Shown here piece by piece: positions 61,701 through 64,000 of a DNA stretch of 64,000 nucleotides. Source of the DNA: Ifrita kowaldi. Lineage: Eukaryota; Chordata; Aves; Passeriformes; Cinclosomatidae. Location: contig VZRS01014440.1 of the NCBI GenBank assembly GCA_013398055.1, positions 620,001 to 684,000 on the forward strand. Reading direction: 5' to 3'. The notes under the pieces are model-generated. The model ran no database searches and was not told where the DNA came from. It worked only from the letters and a program-made list of their open reading frames with translations. Position 1 is the first letter of the stretch. Each line of letters starts with the position of its first letter. A program made the position numbers and the translations under genes.

Positions 61701-64000
61701 TAAGAATTCAGCCATTATATTTTGCTTTTAAAGTACAGTCAGCAATACACATAACAGAATGTATGTTTTCATAACAAAGAACCCAATAGCTGGAGATGTA
61801 TTTGGCAGGTGTTCTAATGGTGTAATTTCAAATTATTATTTTTCATTCCATAAGAATTTTTCTTGATATCCAAAGAGTAGAGACCAGAGCATAGCTGCAT
61901 AATTTATAACCATATTTGAAACTTTGGAGCTGGGTCAGTATATTTGATCGTATATAAAACTAAGAACTCAGTCCAGGCCCATGATTTTCTAAAGCCCATT
62001 TTGGAATCAAATTCCTTCTATCCTATAAATATCAATATAGAAATATAAAAAAGCAAGGCTCAGGTGAGTGTACTCATCCCTTTCCATTAACTCTAGAGGA
62101 AGCCTAGAAATTTTACTTAGAGTGTGTTTAAAGACCAATATTGGGTGAGATATATTCCGCTGTAAAAAATGCCATCTCTATTCTACAAAATATTGGCATA
62201 GCAAGTAAGTCAAGATGAAAGAACCAGGCTTAATTTTTTTCATTTGTAACTTTCATTTCTCATTTAATGCAGTATTGTTATAAAATATAAAATGGCAATA
62301 TATGCTACAAATATGTGCTATAAACAGCAGTAATGTTAACATGTAGAAGGAATGAGAATGAAAATCCTGTCTAGCACCGTCATTGTCCTTTTGGGCATGT
62401 GTCTTATGTTATTATTATCATAATAATTATCTGGGTTTTGAATGTAACATATTCACTATTAAATATTTTCATGGTCTATAAAAATATATTTTATTAATGC
62501 AAACCAGTGAATAATTTTCACTGCATATGCCATTTGTGTCATATGCAATAAAACCCACCTATCTCTTGTGCCTAATAAATTCAACCAGGGAAATGCAAAT
62601 ACAAAATATGCCTGGTTTTTTTTCTTCCATCCGGCAATTACAATTTAGTACAAGCTATGAAACTTATATATAATGTTATTTATTCTTCAACTATTAGAAT
62701 TCATTCCACTGGGTCTAGAGCTCAATGCGAATACTTAAGAATGAATGGCATTATAAATTGCTATTATAACTAGAATTTCAGATATATCTACTTATCATAA
62801 ATAAAAATAAACACTTATCCAAAGCTTTAAGTAGCCTAACTATTAAAAACACAATACATCAACATTAATTTCATTGGAAACTCAGCAAACAGGCAAGATA
62901 CAGACACTGCTTTCCAACCTCTTGGTGGGATGTACAGTTTCCAACACCTTTTTTCTGCCGTCTCAAAACTATGTCTTTTTACAATCAGGAAAGGAAGATT
63001 ATTGTCATCAGGCAGGTACAGACTCAGGTAGTGCTAGAGGCAGTATTTACAGTTCTAGAGCAGTTACAGAGAAAGCATCTGATTGCACGTGTGCACAGGG
63101 AGAAGGGAAAAGAAAACGAGAAAGGGAAGGGACAATGAAAAGAAACCAGCATTGAGCTCTCTCTGAGCAGCAACTGCGGTAATATGAAATTGGATAATAC
63201 AATGTTTTGTAGGCTTGCATGATTTACAACATCCTAAACAGCTTCTGAAAGCAGTTAAGCAACCAGTGCAGACCGTAGAAGATGTGATGCTGCCTGCCTC
63301 CTACAATTTGATAGTTCACTAATTTGAGTGCTCTATTCCTTATCAGTTTCAGTCCATGACTGCTTATATCAGCTTGATGCAATAGTCGAATTTCAAAGTA
63401 GCAAAAGAATAGAATGCAGTAGCAAAAAGATGCTTCCAAAAGATGGTGGATTACTGACCAAACACAGTTCATAATGTTCTTACTGGCTAACTTGGGCAAC
63501 AGGATCACCAAACAGTAGTTAGGAAGCCCTAAGTTGCTTAAATTCCCGTTTTCATGAATTTTAGCAAGCAATGGCAGACTTACTCTCAGTCATCCACTTT
63601 TTTCTTTTTCTGTATGTGTTTACATAGCTCATTATTTGACATCTGAGTTCTGTCAATAACAGTCATGGTCTAAGTTACAGACAAACTGCTCCCTTTCATG
63701 CCACCAGTTCACACGGGTAATGTCTGCAGTCCTTTGCTGCAATGTCCAAGCCTCAGACACAGGACTACATACAAGCAGTTCACTGGTAATATCATTTCCT
63801 CTGCCTCCTAACAGCTCCCCTAACAATGGGAATACACACTGACAACAAAAAGGGGAATCTATGCTTGAGACCTCTCTTAGGATAGACTACTAGCTGAGAT
63901 TTCATCTAAGGACAAGAATGAAGAATTATTCTCTTTGCTTCTGTCAAGGTCTTCAGGTGCTTCATAAGGTTAATCAGCATAAGAGACCAGCAAATTTCAT
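58711..64000. other. unique AT-rich DNA without recognised gene
   Basis: No gene, RNA gene or mobile element recognised to the end of the window. The longest frame (115 codons, minus, 63224-63571) has no domain I know. A short C-run flanked by A-runs sits at about 60648-60676. Confidence 0.55.

Noticed and set aside
63224..63571. 115-codon minus-strand frame
   Set aside because: Contains hydrophobic residues but no recognisable family; the length is within chance expectation for the window.
1..64000. CRISPR arrays, tRNA or rRNA genes, operons, riboswitches
   Set aside because: No regularly spaced repeat-spacer array, cloverleaf-type motif or prokaryotic gene arrangement was seen; the sequence is clearly vertebrate nuclear DNA.

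Overview
The window looks like bird nuclear DNA from a gene-poor region or a very large intron. The main evidence is a set of CR1 non-LTR retrotransposon copies with the avian 3' end (the ATTCTATG/CATAGAAT-type octamer next to 'agatgatctttaaggt'-like sequence) and endonuclease/reverse-transcriptase remains typical of chicken-repeat-1. There are also solo endogenous-retrovirus LTRs of avian type. I recognise no intact protein-coding gene, tRNA, rRNA, CRISPR array, operon or prokaryotic signal. The background is AT-rich with scattered microsatellites, and every long reading frame with recognisable similarity lies inside a retroelement, on one strand or the other. The species cannot be settled from the sequence alone.

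Layout: 1-2431 unique AT-rich DNA. 2432-5857 a head-to-head CR1 pair (a short minus-strand copy, then a long plus-strand copy with decayed endonuclease and RT). 5858-27501 unique DNA with a few short tandem repeats, one unexplained 200-codon open frame (20678-21280, minus) and a possible poly(A) signal near 23437. 27502-27792 a minus-strand CR1 tail. 30565-32275 a plus-strand CR1 that, unusually, lacks its 3' end. 32276-37654 unique DNA. 37655-41070 the most complex block: a plus-strand CR1 split by a minus-strand 791-bp solo LTR with a 5-bp target duplication, an 866-bp perfect direct duplication with a single N at its junction, and a second CR1 facing it tail to tail. 51264-52116 and 54699-55291 are two diverged LTRs of one family in opposite orientation. 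58297-58710 is an old CR1 remnant. The rest is unique AT-rich sequence.

The strongest observation concerns the data rather than the biology. The 866-bp identical repeat abutting one ambiguous base at 38986 is best read as an unmerged contig overlap. The true locus is probably one CR1 carrying one solo LTR and about 867 bases shorter. I found no convincing new biological system; the remaining findings are retroelement history, small tandem duplications and low-confidence candidates that need transcript or comparative data.
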